Part shown: one piece after another, positions 38,031 through 46,408 of the stretch
How positions within the stretch are numbered: the first letter of the stretch is position 1
Layout of the letters: each line of letters begins with the position of its first letter
DNA from: Anaerolineae bacterium
Lineage (GTDB): Bacteria; Chloroflexota; Anaerolineae; Anaerolineales; Anaerolineaceae
Length of the DNA stretch: 64,000 nt
Direction: 5' to 3'
NCBI GenBank assembly: GCA_013314735.1
Contig: JABUFD010000003.1
Location: forward strand, 62,001 to 126,000
Position numbers and translations under genes: made by a program
Notes under the pieces: model-generated
What the model saw: only the letters and a program-made list of their open reading frames with translations
Database searches by the model: none
Told to the model about the DNA's origin: nothing

Positions 38031-38060
38031 AAAAAGACATCCCGAACCGGATGTCTTTTT
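38031..38060. terminator. Bidirectional Rho-independent terminator
   Basis: AAAAAGACATCC (38031-38042) pairs perfectly with GGATGTCTTTTT (38049-38060). It ends the rightward ATPase transcript and, on the other strand, the tRNA-Lys transcript 2 bp after the tRNA. Confidence 0.9.
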
Positions 38061-38061
38061 G

Positions 38062-38133
38062 TGAGCGCGGAAGGATTCGAACCTTCAACCAATGGCTTAA
38101 AAGGCCACTGCTCTGCCGTTGAGCTACGCGCCC
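38062..38133 (-). tRNA. tRNA-Lys (anticodon TTT)
   Basis: 72 nt cloverleaf: acceptor GGGCGCG/CGCGCTC (with one G-T pair), D arm GCTCAACGGCAGAGC, anticodon stem GTGGC/GCCAT around CTTTTAA (anticodon TTT), T arm GAAGG-TTCGAAT-CCTTC, discriminator A. CCA is not encoded. It lies 66 bp downstream of uvrB on the same strand but has its own promoter. Confidence 0.95.
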
Positions 38134-38146
38134 ATAACGATTGCAA

Positions 38147-38176
38147 AGTATATCACAAATTTCCGCTTGTTGGCAA
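38147..38176 (-). promoter_or_regulatory. Promoter of tRNA-Lys
   Basis: On the minus strand TTGCCA, an 18-bp spacer and TATACT (38152-38147), the latter preceded by TGA (extended -10). Transcription would start about 7 bp before the tRNA. Confidence 0.6.
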
Positions 38177-38199
38177 GAAATTCAACCCTTTCGGCTGCG

Positions 38200-40254
38200 T
38201 TATTCCTCACCAGCCAGGTACATCGCTTTTTGCCAGGGTTTCATTTTCAGCTGTTCCGCCAGCTGGCTGCGCAGTTCAAAAATTTCGTCGCGCAGGGCGG
38301 CGGCACGTTCAAACTCCAGTGCCTTGGCGGCATCGCGCATTTCCTGTTCCAACCGGTCGATGAAACTTTGCAGGTCACGTTCAGAAAGGGCGCGCGTGCT
38401 GACCGAAACCCTGTACTCCCCGCCGCTCTCCGCCATCACATGCTCTTCCTCTTCCTTCGCCAGCAGTGAATCTGTCAGGTCACGTACCGCTTTATAGATC
38501 GTGACCGGTTCAATGCCGTGCTCTTCATTAAAGGCGACTTGCTTGGCGCGCCTGCGGTTGGTTTCTTCAATCGCGCTGGCCATCGCATCGGTGACCTTGT
38601 CTGCATACATGATCACCTTTCCATTGACATTGCGCGCGGCGCGCCCGATGGTCTGGATCAGTGCGGTGGCAGAACGCAGGAAACCCTGTTTGTCGGCGTC
38701 AAGGATCGCCACCAGCGATACTTCCGGCAGGTCGAGGCCTTCGCGCAGCAGGTTGATCCCCACCAGCACGTCAAACACTCCGGTGCGCAGATCGCGCAGT
38801 ATCCCCACCCGCTCCAGCGTGTCCACTTCGGAATGCAGGTAATGCACCTTGAGGCCCAGTTCCATCAGGTAATCGGAAAGGTCCTCCGCCATGCGCTTGG
38901 TCAGGGTGGTTACCAGTACGCGCTCACCAACCTCGATGCGTTTGTAAATTTCACCCACCAGGTCATCCACCTGGCCGGCGGTCGGTTTTACGATCACTTC
39001 CGGGTCCACCAGGCCGGTGGGACGGATCACCTGATCCACCACCTGGTTGGTGCGTTCCATTTCATACGGGCCGGGAGTGGCGGAGGTGTAGATGGTGTAA
39101 CCCATCTTTTTCTCAAACTCATCAAAAGTCAGCGGACGGTTGTCCATGGCCGAAGGCAGGCGGAAGCCGTATTCCACCAGCACGCTCTTGCGAGATTGGT
39201 CGCCGCGGTACATCCCGCGGATCTGGGGGATGGTCATGTGGCTTTCATCGATCACCAGCAAGTATTCGCTGGGCAGGTAGTCCACCAGTGTCCACGGCGC
39301 GGTGCCGGGTTTGCGCTGGTCCATGTGGCGCGAGTAGTTCTCAATCCCTGAGCAGTATCCCACCTCGCGCAGCATTTCGATATCGTACTTGGTGCGCTGC
39401 TCGATGCGCTGGGCTTCCAGGATTTTTTCCTGGCTTTTGAAGTAATCAATCCGGCCTTTGAGTTCCGCTTCGATGTCATTCACTGCCTGGTCAAAGCGGC
39501 TTTCATCGGTGATGTAGTGCTTGGCAGGAAAGACCGAATACTGGTCCATTTCTTCAAACACCTCACCTGTCAATGGGCTGAAGCTCATAATCCGCTCCAC
39601 CTCATCGCCCCAAAAGGAAATGCGGGTGGCTTTGCGGTCTTCATACGCCGGGAAGATCTCCAGCACATCACCGCGCACGCGGAACACGCCGGGGCGCAGC
39701 TCCAGGTCATTGCGCTGGTATTGGATATCGACCAGTTGGCGCAGCAGGGCATTGCGGCGGGTGATTTCCCCCACCTTCATGTGCACCACGCCCTGGTTGT
39801 AGGCAGTGGGGTCACCCAGGCCGTAGATACAGGAAACCGAAGCCACGATGATCACATCCTGGCGGGAGAGAAGCGAGGTGGTCGCCATCAGGCGCAACCG
39901 GTCAATTTCCTCGTTGATCTGGGTTTCTTTTTCAATATACAGATCGCGCTTGGGAACATACGCTTCCGGCTGGTAATAGTCATAATAGGAAACAAAATAG
40001 CTGACCGCATTCTCGGGAAAGAATTCACGGAACTCGGCATACAGCTGTGCCGCCAGGGTTTTGTTATGCGCCATCACCAGGGTAGGCATTTGCATCTGTT
40101 GGATCACATTCGCGATGGTAAATGTTTTCCCGGTGCCGGTGGCGCCCAGCAATACCTGGTTGGTATAACCCTGTTGAATGCCGTTGACCAGCTTCGCAAT
40201 GGCTTCCGGCTGGTCGCCAGTGGGACGATAAGGAGCAGATAATTTGAATTCCAT
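38200..40254 (-). CDS. uvrB: UvrABC excinuclease subunit B
   Basis: 684 aa, usual UvrB length. Walker A GATGTGKT (37-44), the damage-probing beta-hairpin region with [12 protein letters not shown] near residues 90-101, helicase motifs DESH (VIDESHMT) and QTIGRAARN, and the C-terminal UvrC-binding helices (about 625-660, [11 protein letters not shown]). UvrB verifies lesions delivered by UvrA and recruits UvrC in nucleotide excision repair. The ATG at 40254 has GAGGGC upstream. No other uvr gene is nearby. Confidence 0.98.
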   Translation of the reverse strand: MEFKLSAPYRPTGDQPEAIAKLVNGIQQGYTNQVLLGATGTGKTFTIANVIQQMQMPTLVMAHNKTLAAQLYAEFREFFPENAVSYFVSYYDYYQPEAYVPKRDLYIEKETQINEEIDRLRLMATTSLLSRQDVIIVASVSCIYGLGDPTAYNQGVVHMKVGEITRRNALLRQLVDIQYQRNDLELRPGVFRVRGDVLEIFPAYEDRKATRISFWGDEVERIMSFSPLTGEVFEEMDQYSVFPAKHYITDESRFDQAVNDIEAELKGRIDYFKSQEKILEAQRIEQRTKYDIEMLREVGYCSGIENYSRHMDQRKPGTAPWTLVDYLPSEYLLVIDESHMTIPQIRGMYRGDQSRKSVLVEYGFRLPSAMDNRPLTFDEFEKKMGYTIYTSATPGPYEMERTNQVVDQVIRPTGLVDPEVIVKPTAGQVDDLVGEIYKRIEVGERVLVTTLTKRMAEDLSDYLMELGLKVHYLHSEVDTLERVGILRDLRTGVFDVLVGINLLREGLDLPEVSLVAILDADKQGFLRSATALIQTIGRAARNVNGKVIMYADKVTDAMASAIEETNRRRAKQVAFNEEHGIEPVTIYKAVRDLTDSLLAKEEEEHVMAESGGEYRVSVSTRALSERDLQSFIDRLEQEMRDAAKALEFERAAALRDEIFELRSQLAEQLKMKPWQKAMYLAGEE

Positions 40255-40374
40255 GCCCTCATTTTAACACACCCGGATTGATGATACGCCTGTTAATTGA
40301 TGCATCCAACCCGGATCAGGTGAAACAGTTTTTTATGAAAGCATTAAGGTTTCATCCTTGCCGTCTTGCGGGAG

Positions 40375-40380
40375 TATAAT
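40375..40380 (+). promoter_or_regulatory. -10 element for a likely leaderless transcript
   Basis: TATAAT ends 8 bp before the ATG at 40389, so transcription should begin at or next to the start codon. No usable Shine-Dalgarno fits, and no clear -35 is seen. Confidence 0.45.
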
Positions 40381-40388
40381 CGAAGAGT

Positions 40389-41108
40389 ATGTTTGAAAAG
40401 CTCATCAATACCGGAAAGCATCTGGCAAATGCAGGACTGCACACCGTCAACCGGGTTGTCAGCAGCACCTTGCACGCTCTCCCCCATGAGGAAGGGGAAG
40501 AGAATGCCAACGTCCGCCGTGAAAAACCCGCCGTTTTTGGCATGAAGACCAACTTGCTGCGGCAGGCGGGATTGAAAGGGCAGGATTTCCTGCAGGAACG
40601 CCGGGCATCACCGCATGACCGCAGTGGAAAGTGGATTCCGGCTTTACGCTTTACTGCTGTGGGCAGCGGCCAGGTGATTGACCTGCGCACACTGCATCAG
40701 CCAGCCGTGTTATTCATCAGCCACAAGGAAAACACAGAGATCACCGCGGAATGGAACAGCCGCCTGCTGGGCATGTTTTATCCCAACCCGCTGCCGTTCT
40801 TCACTGCCAATGTGATCCTGCTGGATGATATCCCGCTCTTTGCCCAACCTTTTGTACGGCGCGAACTGCGCAAGGTTTACGATACGATTATTGATCGCTG
40901 GCTGCAGGACGCCGAGTTGGCTGCACGCTGGATTCACATCCTGCCAGATTGGGACGCAGAATCGATCCATACCTTCCAGTTGTCACCAAGCCGCCCGATC
41001 CTGGCTTCTGTGGTGCTGTCACCGCAAGGGCGGATGGAAGCCGTCATTGAATCCACAGACCCGCTGCCAGAAATTATTGGCATTCTGCGACGCTGGATCA
41101 ACTTCTAA
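40389..41108 (+). CDS. Hypothetical protein, possibly cysteine-free thioredoxin-like fold
   Basis: 239 aa, soluble. The first 70 residues are basic and helical. From about residue 85 the pattern VIDLRTLHQPAVLFISHKENTEIT, followed by VILLDDIPLF and ending LASVVLSPQGRMEAVIES, resembles the strand order of a thioredoxin-like fold, but no cysteine or peroxidatic motif exists. I do not recognise a family. A TATAAT 8 bp upstream suggests a leaderless mRNA. It sits between divergent uvrB and a convergent glycosidase-like gene. Function unknown. Confidence 0.65.
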   Translation: MFEKLINTGKHLANAGLHTVNRVVSSTLHALPHEEGEENANVRREKPAVFGMKTNLLRQAGLKGQDFLQERRASPHDRSGKWIPALRFTAVGSGQVIDLRTLHQPAVLFISHKENTEITAEWNSRLLGMFYPNPLPFFTANVILLDDIPLFAQPFVRRELRKVYDTIIDRWLQDAELAARWIHILPDWDAESIHTFQLSPSRPILASVVLSPQGRMEAVIESTDPLPEIIGILRRWINF

Positions 41109-41144
41109 AAACAGGTTCAATACACCAGGTGATACCACAGGAGA

Positions 41145-42101
41145 TCAGTCCTGCTCCATTACAGCCAGGTATTCGCGGTAGCGGTTGTAGAGGTGCCCGG
41201 CCTGCTGGTACGCAGAATTCGGGCTCATGAAATGCGAAAACTCAAACGTGATTCCCTTCTCCACCCCCACCGCTGCGGCTGCCTTCAATTTCAGCCATAG
41301 TTTCTCCCACTTGATTGGCAAGAAACGGATCGGCATATCCCGATCAAAGGTTTCGCTGTTGGTCCAGCAGCGCAACCCGTGACGGTCTGCCAGTTTTTTA
41401 TTGATCTCCAGGTACGTTGGCAGTTCGTGGAAATCCACATGTCCATCCTGGAAGGCGACAATATCCACAGCACCAGCAATACCGGCCATGACTTCATCCC
41501 ACTCTTTTTCATGTTCTTCAGGCGTGATGCCGTCCTGCCGGTAGATTTCACCGCTGGCAGCAATGGGCGTTTTCATGCCATCCATCCAGGGTGAGATCAA
41601 CACCGACAGTTCACCGCCAGAAATATCCTTGCAAAATCGTCCCATCGTGGCATAGACATCAATGATGCCTTTGGTGCGCCGGCTGACTTCCTGGGTCAGG
41701 TACCAACCTTTGAACGCCGGACGTGAACCGTACTTTTCCCACACTTCCTCAATCGCTGCTTTGTTGAGGTCGATTTCCTTCTGGAACTCACCTCTGTGCC
41801 AGTAATACCCGGAATCATAGGTGCCAAAATAAAATTGCATCTGGTGTTTTTCAGAGAGGGTCAGGAACAGATCCACCAGGTCCACCACCGGGCGATGGCA
41901 CCCCTGCCGTTCGATCAGCACCTTTGAGGGATAGGTGATCTGGCGCTTGTGCCCGCTGCGGATCAGGATTACGGTATCAATACCGATCGCTTTCATGGCC
42001 TGGAAATCCTGGTCCCATTCGACTGGACCCCAGTTCTGATGGGGAATATCGTGTGAAATTTCATCCAAAAATGTGCCGGTGATCGGTGTGATTTTTTCCA
42101 T
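41145..42101 (-). CDS. DUF4434-type TIM-barrel protein, putative glycosidase
   Basis: 318 aa. The start ITGTFLDEISHDIPHQNWG followed by WDQDFQAMKAIGIDTVILIRSG is typical of DUF4434 TIM barrels related to glycoside hydrolases. FKGWYLTQEV (about residues 130-139) places a conserved Glu at the end of strand 4, and WTNSETFD a second acidic pair; these could be the catalytic carboxylates (inference). AAGGAG lies upstream of the ATG. No signal peptide. It is in a same-strand run with a P-loop kinase and a DUF4038 enzyme, suggesting sugar catabolism. Confidence 0.72.
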   Translation of the reverse strand: MEKITPITGTFLDEISHDIPHQNWGPVEWDQDFQAMKAIGIDTVILIRSGHKRQITYPSKVLIERQGCHRPVVDLVDLFLTLSEKHQMQFYFGTYDSGYYWHRGEFQKEIDLNKAAIEEVWEKYGSRPAFKGWYLTQEVSRRTKGIIDVYATMGRFCKDISGGELSVLISPWMDGMKTPIAASGEIYRQDGITPEEHEKEWDEVMAGIAGAVDIVAFQDGHVDFHELPTYLEINKKLADRHGLRCWTNSETFDRDMPIRFLPIKWEKLWLKLKAAAAVGVEKGITFEFSHFMSPNSAYQQAGHLYNRYREYLAVMEQD

Positions 42102-42140
42102 GCAGTTCAGCTCCTTTTTCCGGGTGTTGATACCATTCTA

Positions 42141-42683
42141 CTACGGCTGGCTCTCTTTTTGCGTAGCCAACTGGATAAAACGGTTTGCCTTTCGCGGCTT
42201 GGTGAATTCAATCATGTGCAAATGTGGATATGGAGGATGATCAAACAGTTCCCGGTACATTTTCCTGCGCTTCCAGAATGTTCTGAAAAACCAGATGAAC
42301 AGGGAATCGCTACTGAGAAACTGCGAATGGAATGTTTCCACACAGCCTTCAAACACTTCTTCATGTTTTATCACCCGCTGAACGGTGCGCCAGAACAAGC
42401 GGCTGAAGTTGATCAGGAATGGGTAATTCAACCACACCACCGTGTCCGCCCGGCCCCATACCCGGTCGCGGTTCTCACGGGTGTTACCATCCATCACCCA
42501 CCCATCCTGTGCCAGGGCTTCACCAAGAAGTCGTTGGTATTCAGCAGTATCACGCTTTTGCCAGTTGGGCGACCACAGGAAACGGTCCAATTCGACAAAC
42601 GGCACCCCCAGGGTTGCCGCCAACCGCCTGCCAAACGTCGATTTTCCTGAACCGGTCGTCCCAATCACCACAATCCGCTGCAT
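42141..42683 (-). CDS. P-loop nucleotide kinase-like protein (FlaR/adenylate-kinase-related)
   Basis: 180 aa. Walker A GTTGSGKST (about residues 8-16) at the N-terminus, VELDRFLWSPNW as the acceptor-binding strand and WVMDGNTRENRDRVWGRADTVVWLNYP as the Walker B region. This is the pattern of small bacterial proteins annotated as topology modulation protein or AAA family ATPase, with an adenylate kinase-like fold. The phosphoryl acceptor is unknown. AAAGGAG precedes the ATG. It lies 39 bp upstream of the DUF4434 gene and is probably co-transcribed with it. Confidence 0.75.
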   Translation of the reverse strand: MQRIVVIGTTGSGKSTFGRRLAATLGVPFVELDRFLWSPNWQKRDTAEYQRLLGEALAQDGWVMDGNTRENRDRVWGRADTVVWLNYPFLINFSRLFWRTVQRVIKHEEVFEGCVETFHSQFLSSDSLFIWFFRTFWKRRKMYRELFDHPPYPHLHMIEFTKPRKANRFIQLATQKESQP

Positions 42684-42757
42684 CTCCGCTCCTTTCCTTC
42701 CAGGGATGAAGATTGTACCACGCGTCGTGCAGGCTGAAAACGGGTGTTATTGATCTA

Positions 42758-44308
42758 TCAAATGGGATACCCGCACACCGCCAGCCAATCGCGCTGATCA
42801 GGCAATGAAATCACACCTTGCTTCACCTGGGCTGGGTGAACCTCTCCGGAACGCGGATCTACCACGTTCACCGGCTGTGGAATGGTCGTATCCACCGTGA
42901 AGGTTACCGTTCCGCCGCAGGGAGCATACACCACCATCCGGCCTTCCGGGGTTTTCGCGGCTGCGATAAAGCACTGTATGTTGTCATCGCCAGGCTGCTG
43001 CGCCAGCACCTCCGGGCAAGGCGCCAGCTGCGTCCAATCCAGGCGCTCCATCAGATCACGCATCACACTCATGCTGCGGATGCCTTCCGTCTGCAAACCG
43101 GTATGCCAGGGCGGTACCGCCCCATTGTGCCAGTTGCCGTGTCCTTCTGAAGGACCGGTTTCCGCATTCCAGTTCCAGATTGCGTCATGTCCGTAGGTCA
43201 CCCCGGCAGTCGGGCTGACAAGCAAACTCCAGTACACCGCCCGGCGCACATGAAAATCATCATACAGTGTATGATGGTGGTAACCAACGGCATTTTCATA
43301 ATTTGGTTCCATATTGATCACCGGCAGGGCAGGCTCCTGCTGCCATTCCACCGCGGGCGGCCCTTTTACCAGCCATTCGATATGTTCCAGCAGATCTCCA
43401 TGCCCACTCTGGTAACCGATGATATCGTACCAGGGTTCGCCGCGGAATTCCTCGCCCACCCAATTCTGCCCGCAGGGGTGCAGCGCGACCAGTCGGTCAT
43501 GCCGTTCGTCGAACAAATGGCGCCCGATGCGCTTCCAGCGCTCAACCCCGATCTCCTGGTAATTGCCATCGCCGCCCAACAGCCATACCAGCTGGTAGGC
43601 ACCGTAGCGCGCGATGATATATTCCGCCAGGCGGGTCGCATCCGCCTCAGACAACAGATACCCCGGATCGGTTGGCAGCAAACTCCACAGGACAACCGGC
43701 GCGGCCAGTAAACCGAAGGCATTGATCATCGCCGCACGCCTATCAATCCGCTGAAAGTAAGCCGCGTTGATCTGAATCGGGTCCTGCCCAATATAGGAAG
43801 CTTCTCCCAGTTCATCCAGCGCGTCACCGCGCCAGCTGCCGCTGACATATTGGATCACGCTGAACCCCTGCTGCGCACGCAATGCGAGGTACTCCTCCCA
43901 TTTGGCATCATCGCCGCGAATCACGCCATTCCACGCGGTATCTGCCAGCCAGAAAAACGGGGTGCCATCACGGTGAACCAGGTGACGGCGGTCGGCAGAC
44001 AATTGCAACGATCCATGCCGGTATAACGGATTTTCCCCGTGATATGCGGTACAGGTAAACTCACCGGTATCAGGTGTAAACCCCGCAACCGGACCATCCT
44101 GGCAGTAACTGCGCCAGCGCCATTCACCCTCCTGCGCCGGGCTGAAGCGTACCCGCCAGGTGACACCACCATCCCAGAAAGCTGGCTGCACCTGGCAGCT
44201 TCCATCCGGTGCTGTGAATGCCACCCTGATTCGTGCTTCCGGGTTTTCCACACCGCATTGTGCCAGGTGTGTCTCAAACACGCCGTATTGATAGACTGTA
44301 GTGTTCAT
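42758..44308 (-). CDS. Apiosidase-like glycoside hydrolase (DUF5060-DUF4038, GH140-like)
   Basis: 516 aa. An N-terminal beta sandwich (DUF5060-like, about 1-95, with VAFTAPDGSCQVQPAFWDGG..W) is followed by a TIM barrel with HRDGTPFFWLADTAWNG, the DUF4038 signature, and YQLVWLLGGDGNY. A small C-terminal beta domain ends the protein. Relatives cleave apiose or other side-chain sugars from plant polysaccharides such as rhamnogalacturonan II, which fits with the rhamnosidase in the window. No signal peptide. AAGGAGAA precedes the ATG; a -10 TATAAT (complement of 44350-44355) and a CRP/FNR-like palindrome lie upstream. Confidence 0.82.
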   Translation of the reverse strand: MNTTVYQYGVFETHLAQCGVENPEARIRVAFTAPDGSCQVQPAFWDGGVTWRVRFSPAQEGEWRWRSYCQDGPVAGFTPDTGEFTCTAYHGENPLYRHGSLQLSADRRHLVHRDGTPFFWLADTAWNGVIRGDDAKWEEYLALRAQQGFSVIQYVSGSWRGDALDELGEASYIGQDPIQINAAYFQRIDRRAAMINAFGLLAAPVVLWSLLPTDPGYLLSEADATRLAEYIIARYGAYQLVWLLGGDGNYQEIGVERWKRIGRHLFDERHDRLVALHPCGQNWVGEEFRGEPWYDIIGYQSGHGDLLEHIEWLVKGPPAVEWQQEPALPVINMEPNYENAVGYHHHTLYDDFHVRRAVYWSLLVSPTAGVTYGHDAIWNWNAETGPSEGHGNWHNGAVPPWHTGLQTEGIRSMSVMRDLMERLDWTQLAPCPEVLAQQPGDDNIQCFIAAAKTPEGRMVVYAPCGGTVTFTVDTTIPQPVNVVDPRSGEVHPAQVKQGVISLPDQRDWLAVCGYPI

Positions 44309-44387
44309 TTCGGTTTCTCCTTGCCCTGGGTAATATTGGGGATGGCATCATTATAACAACCTCGCGGATGTTTTTCCCTCTCCCGGG

Positions 44388-44403
44388 TGTGACTCACGTC
44401 ACA
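44388..44403. promoter_or_regulatory. CRP/FNR-family palindrome
   Basis: TGTGACTCACGTCACA is an exact TGTGA-N6-TCACA site. It lies about 52 bp upstream of the predicted start of the leftward DUF4038 transcript and about 90 bp upstream of the rightward phospholipid operon. Confidence 0.6.
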
Positions 44404-44470
44404 TCAAGCCAAATGAAAACATGACTGAAAGCATCGATTTTTATCCGATGAGGAACTTTTAATATTTTGG

Positions 44471-44479
44471 TGATATGAT
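44471..44479 (+). promoter_or_regulatory. Extended -10 promoter of the acyltransferase operon
   Basis: TGATATGAT (TGn plus TATGAT). Transcription would begin near 44486 and include the small leader reading frame at 44517. Confidence 0.45.
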
Positions 44480-44516
44480 AAGATTGTGCAAACAAAATAA
44501 GGAAGAGACAGCACCC

Positions 44517-44612
44517 ATGAAATTGATCGCGCACTGGCGCATCTGCGCAGTGATACAAATCAAGGTTCATCAATCACTCTCACGTTCCATCACCTTACAA
44601 GAAACGTGTTAA
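44517..44612 (+). CDS. Putative 31-aa leader peptide
   Basis: The ATG at 44517 is preceded by AAGGAAGAG and opens a 31-codon frame (MKLIAHWRICAVIQIKVHQS and on) that stops 14 bp before the acyltransferase ATG. It lies wholly inside the predicted leader. No run of regulatory codons is evident. The good ribosome site and tight spacing suggest translation coupling, because the acyltransferase start has only a weak site. It may equally be chance. Confidence 0.3.
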   Translation: MKLIAHWRICAVIQIKVHQSLSRSITLQETC

Positions 44613-44626
44613 TTTCAGGTTCGACC

Positions 44627-45538
44627 ATGACCGACAACAATGAATTAAACAATCCGTTGCTATTAAATACGCTCCTCTACATTGCGCGCAGTGCTTCACC
44701 GGGGTTCGCCCGTTGGTTGCTGCGGACGGCTGACCGCATGCGCGGTGGGATCGTGCCGCTGAATGACAACCAGCGAAAGATGATCGCCAACCTCCAGCAT
44801 GTGTTTGGTGATGCAATGAGTCCAGACGAATACAAACGAACCGCCCTGCGCTGCTTTTACCTGCGTTCGATCGCGCTCTATGACTATTACCACCATGTCA
44901 CCCGCCGTGGTGAGTTGCGCAAGCGCATCCAGTTAACCGAACGCGCGCGGGAATTCATCAATTACTTCAAACGGCAGGAGAATGGTGCGGTGGCGGTTTC
45001 ACCGCATTTTGTCGCCAATGATGTGGTTGGCATGGAACTGGCGCAACAGATTGAAAACGTACAGGTATTGTCGATTGCCAATCCCGGCACCAGCTACAAG
45101 AGCGAAAACGAGATTCGCACCGCATATGGCATCCGTGTGACGCCAGCTTCCAGCCGCGCCCTGCACGAGGCTGCCATTACGATCAAGACTGGCGGGTTGA
45201 TGGCATGCGGAACCGACCGCGCCCACCAGGAGGAACAATACCCGGTAGCGTTTTTCGGCAAGACCGCCCACCTGCCAACCGTGTACACGCGCCTGGCGCT
45301 GCGCTATAACGTACCTGTTTTTCATTTCACCGGCATCATGAACGAAGATATGGAGTATATCCTGGATGCCTCTGAACCGATCTGGCTGGACCGATATCCG
45401 ACCCACACAGACGAAATTGTCCGCAACACCGAGAAAATCCTGCGGCATTCCGAAGCCGCCATCCGCCAACACCCCGAACAATGGGGAATGTTCCATGCCA
45501 TCTGGCAAACCACATCACCTGAACAGAAAGAGGTATGA
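44627..45538 (+). CDS. Lysophospholipid acyltransferase (LpxL/HtrB or PatA-like)
   Basis: 303 aa from the ATG at 44627. The HX4D catalytic motif (SPHFVANDVVG, His127-Asp132) and the later GGLMACGTDRAH..PVAFFGKTAHLPT segment are those of the LPLAT superfamily acting on lipid A or phosphatidylinositol mannosides. No lipid A genes are seen, and the next gene is a CDP-alcohol phosphotransferase 0 bp away, so acylation of a phospholipid or glycolipid is more likely (inference). The frame extends to a GTG at 44606, but the ATG is preferred. Confidence 0.82.
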   Translation: MTDNNELNNPLLLNTLLYIARSASPGFARWLLRTADRMRGGIVPLNDNQRKMIANLQHVFGDAMSPDEYKRTALRCFYLRSIALYDYYHHVTRRGELRKRIQLTERAREFINYFKRQENGAVAVSPHFVANDVVGMELAQQIENVQVLSIANPGTSYKSENEIRTAYGIRVTPASSRALHEAAITIKTGGLMACGTDRAHQEEQYPVAFFGKTAHLPTVYTRLALRYNVPVFHFTGIMNEDMEYILDASEPIWLDRYPTHTDEIVRNTEKILRHSEAAIRQHPEQWGMFHAIWQTTSPEQKEV

Positions 45539-46261
45539 ATGGGAAAGAAAAAAGAAAGCCTGAAAGAAAAAGCCAACCCACAACGGATCAACAACACCAT
45601 TCTGGGCGGCGCGGAAACACGCTTTATTCATTGGTTTGAAAAAATTGCCCCGGACTGGGTTTCGCCGGACCTGATGACCTTTGTGGGGATGATCGGAACC
45701 TTTTCGATCCTCATCGGCTATGCCCTCTCCCGGGTCCATCCTGCATGGTTGTGGCTGGCCTCATTCGGTTTCTTCCTCAACTGGTTCGGCGACTCCACCG
45801 ACGGCAACCTCGCGCGGCTGCGGCACATTGAACGCCCGCGTTATGGTTACTTCCTGGATCATTGCCTCGATACGATCACAATGTTGATGGTATTCATCGG
45901 CGTCGGGCTGACGCCGTTTGTCGATATGTACATCGCCCTCTTCACCCTCATCGCCTACCTGATGATGAACGTGTATGTGTATGTCAACACCCAGGTCCAC
46001 AAGAAATTCCAGCTGTCATTCGCCATGCTGGGACCAACAGAAGGACGCCTGATGTTCGTCATTGCCAATACGGTGATGATCTTTGCCGGGATGGTCAATG
46101 TCACCCTGATCGGGATTGAATTCAGCATTTATGACCTGTTCTTTTTGGCCTGGATGATCTTCCTGTTCTGGTTGTTCTTCAGCAATGTGATCCGCGGTAT
46201 CGTCAAGCTGTACAAGGAAGAACCCCCGCTCAGGTACCACCGCCCCAAAAAACGCGCCTGA
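45539..46261 (+). CDS. CDP-alcohol phosphatidyltransferase family enzyme
   Basis: 240 aa with about six membrane helices. The family motif D88-G-x2-A-R93-x9-G103-x3-D107-x3-D111 is complete (DGNLARL, then GYFLDHCLD). It transfers a phosphoalcohol from a CDP-alcohol to a second alcohol, making phosphatidylinositol, phosphatidylglycerol phosphate or similar lipids. The ATG directly follows the acyltransferase TGA (TGAATG), so both belong to one operon. Acceptor unknown; a phosphatidylinositol-type lipid is a reasonable guess given the acyltransferase. Confidence 0.9.
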   Translation: MGKKKESLKEKANPQRINNTILGGAETRFIHWFEKIAPDWVSPDLMTFVGMIGTFSILIGYALSRVHPAWLWLASFGFFLNWFGDSTDGNLARLRHIERPRYGYFLDHCLDTITMLMVFIGVGLTPFVDMYIALFTLIAYLMMNVYVYVNTQVHKKFQLSFAMLGPTEGRLMFVIANTVMIFAGMVNVTLIGIEFSIYDLFFLAWMIFLFWLFFSNVIRGIVKLYKEEPPLRYHRPKKRA

Positions 46262-46288
46262 CCTACTACGCGAAACAATGACCCACCA

Positions 46289-46327
46289 ACGGGCGATGTA
46301 TGCCATCGGCAGTTTCGCCCGTCTTTT
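46289..46327 (+). terminator. Terminator of the phospholipid operon
   Basis: ACGGGCGA (46289-46296) pairs with TCGCCCGT (46315-46322), followed by CTTTT. Confidence 0.55.
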
Positions 46328-46408
46328 CGTCCGCCGGATGAGGAGGGACAGGTTGTTTATGTTATTATTATAATAATTATCTATCATTTAGTTTGAAGGA
46401 ATCAACCC

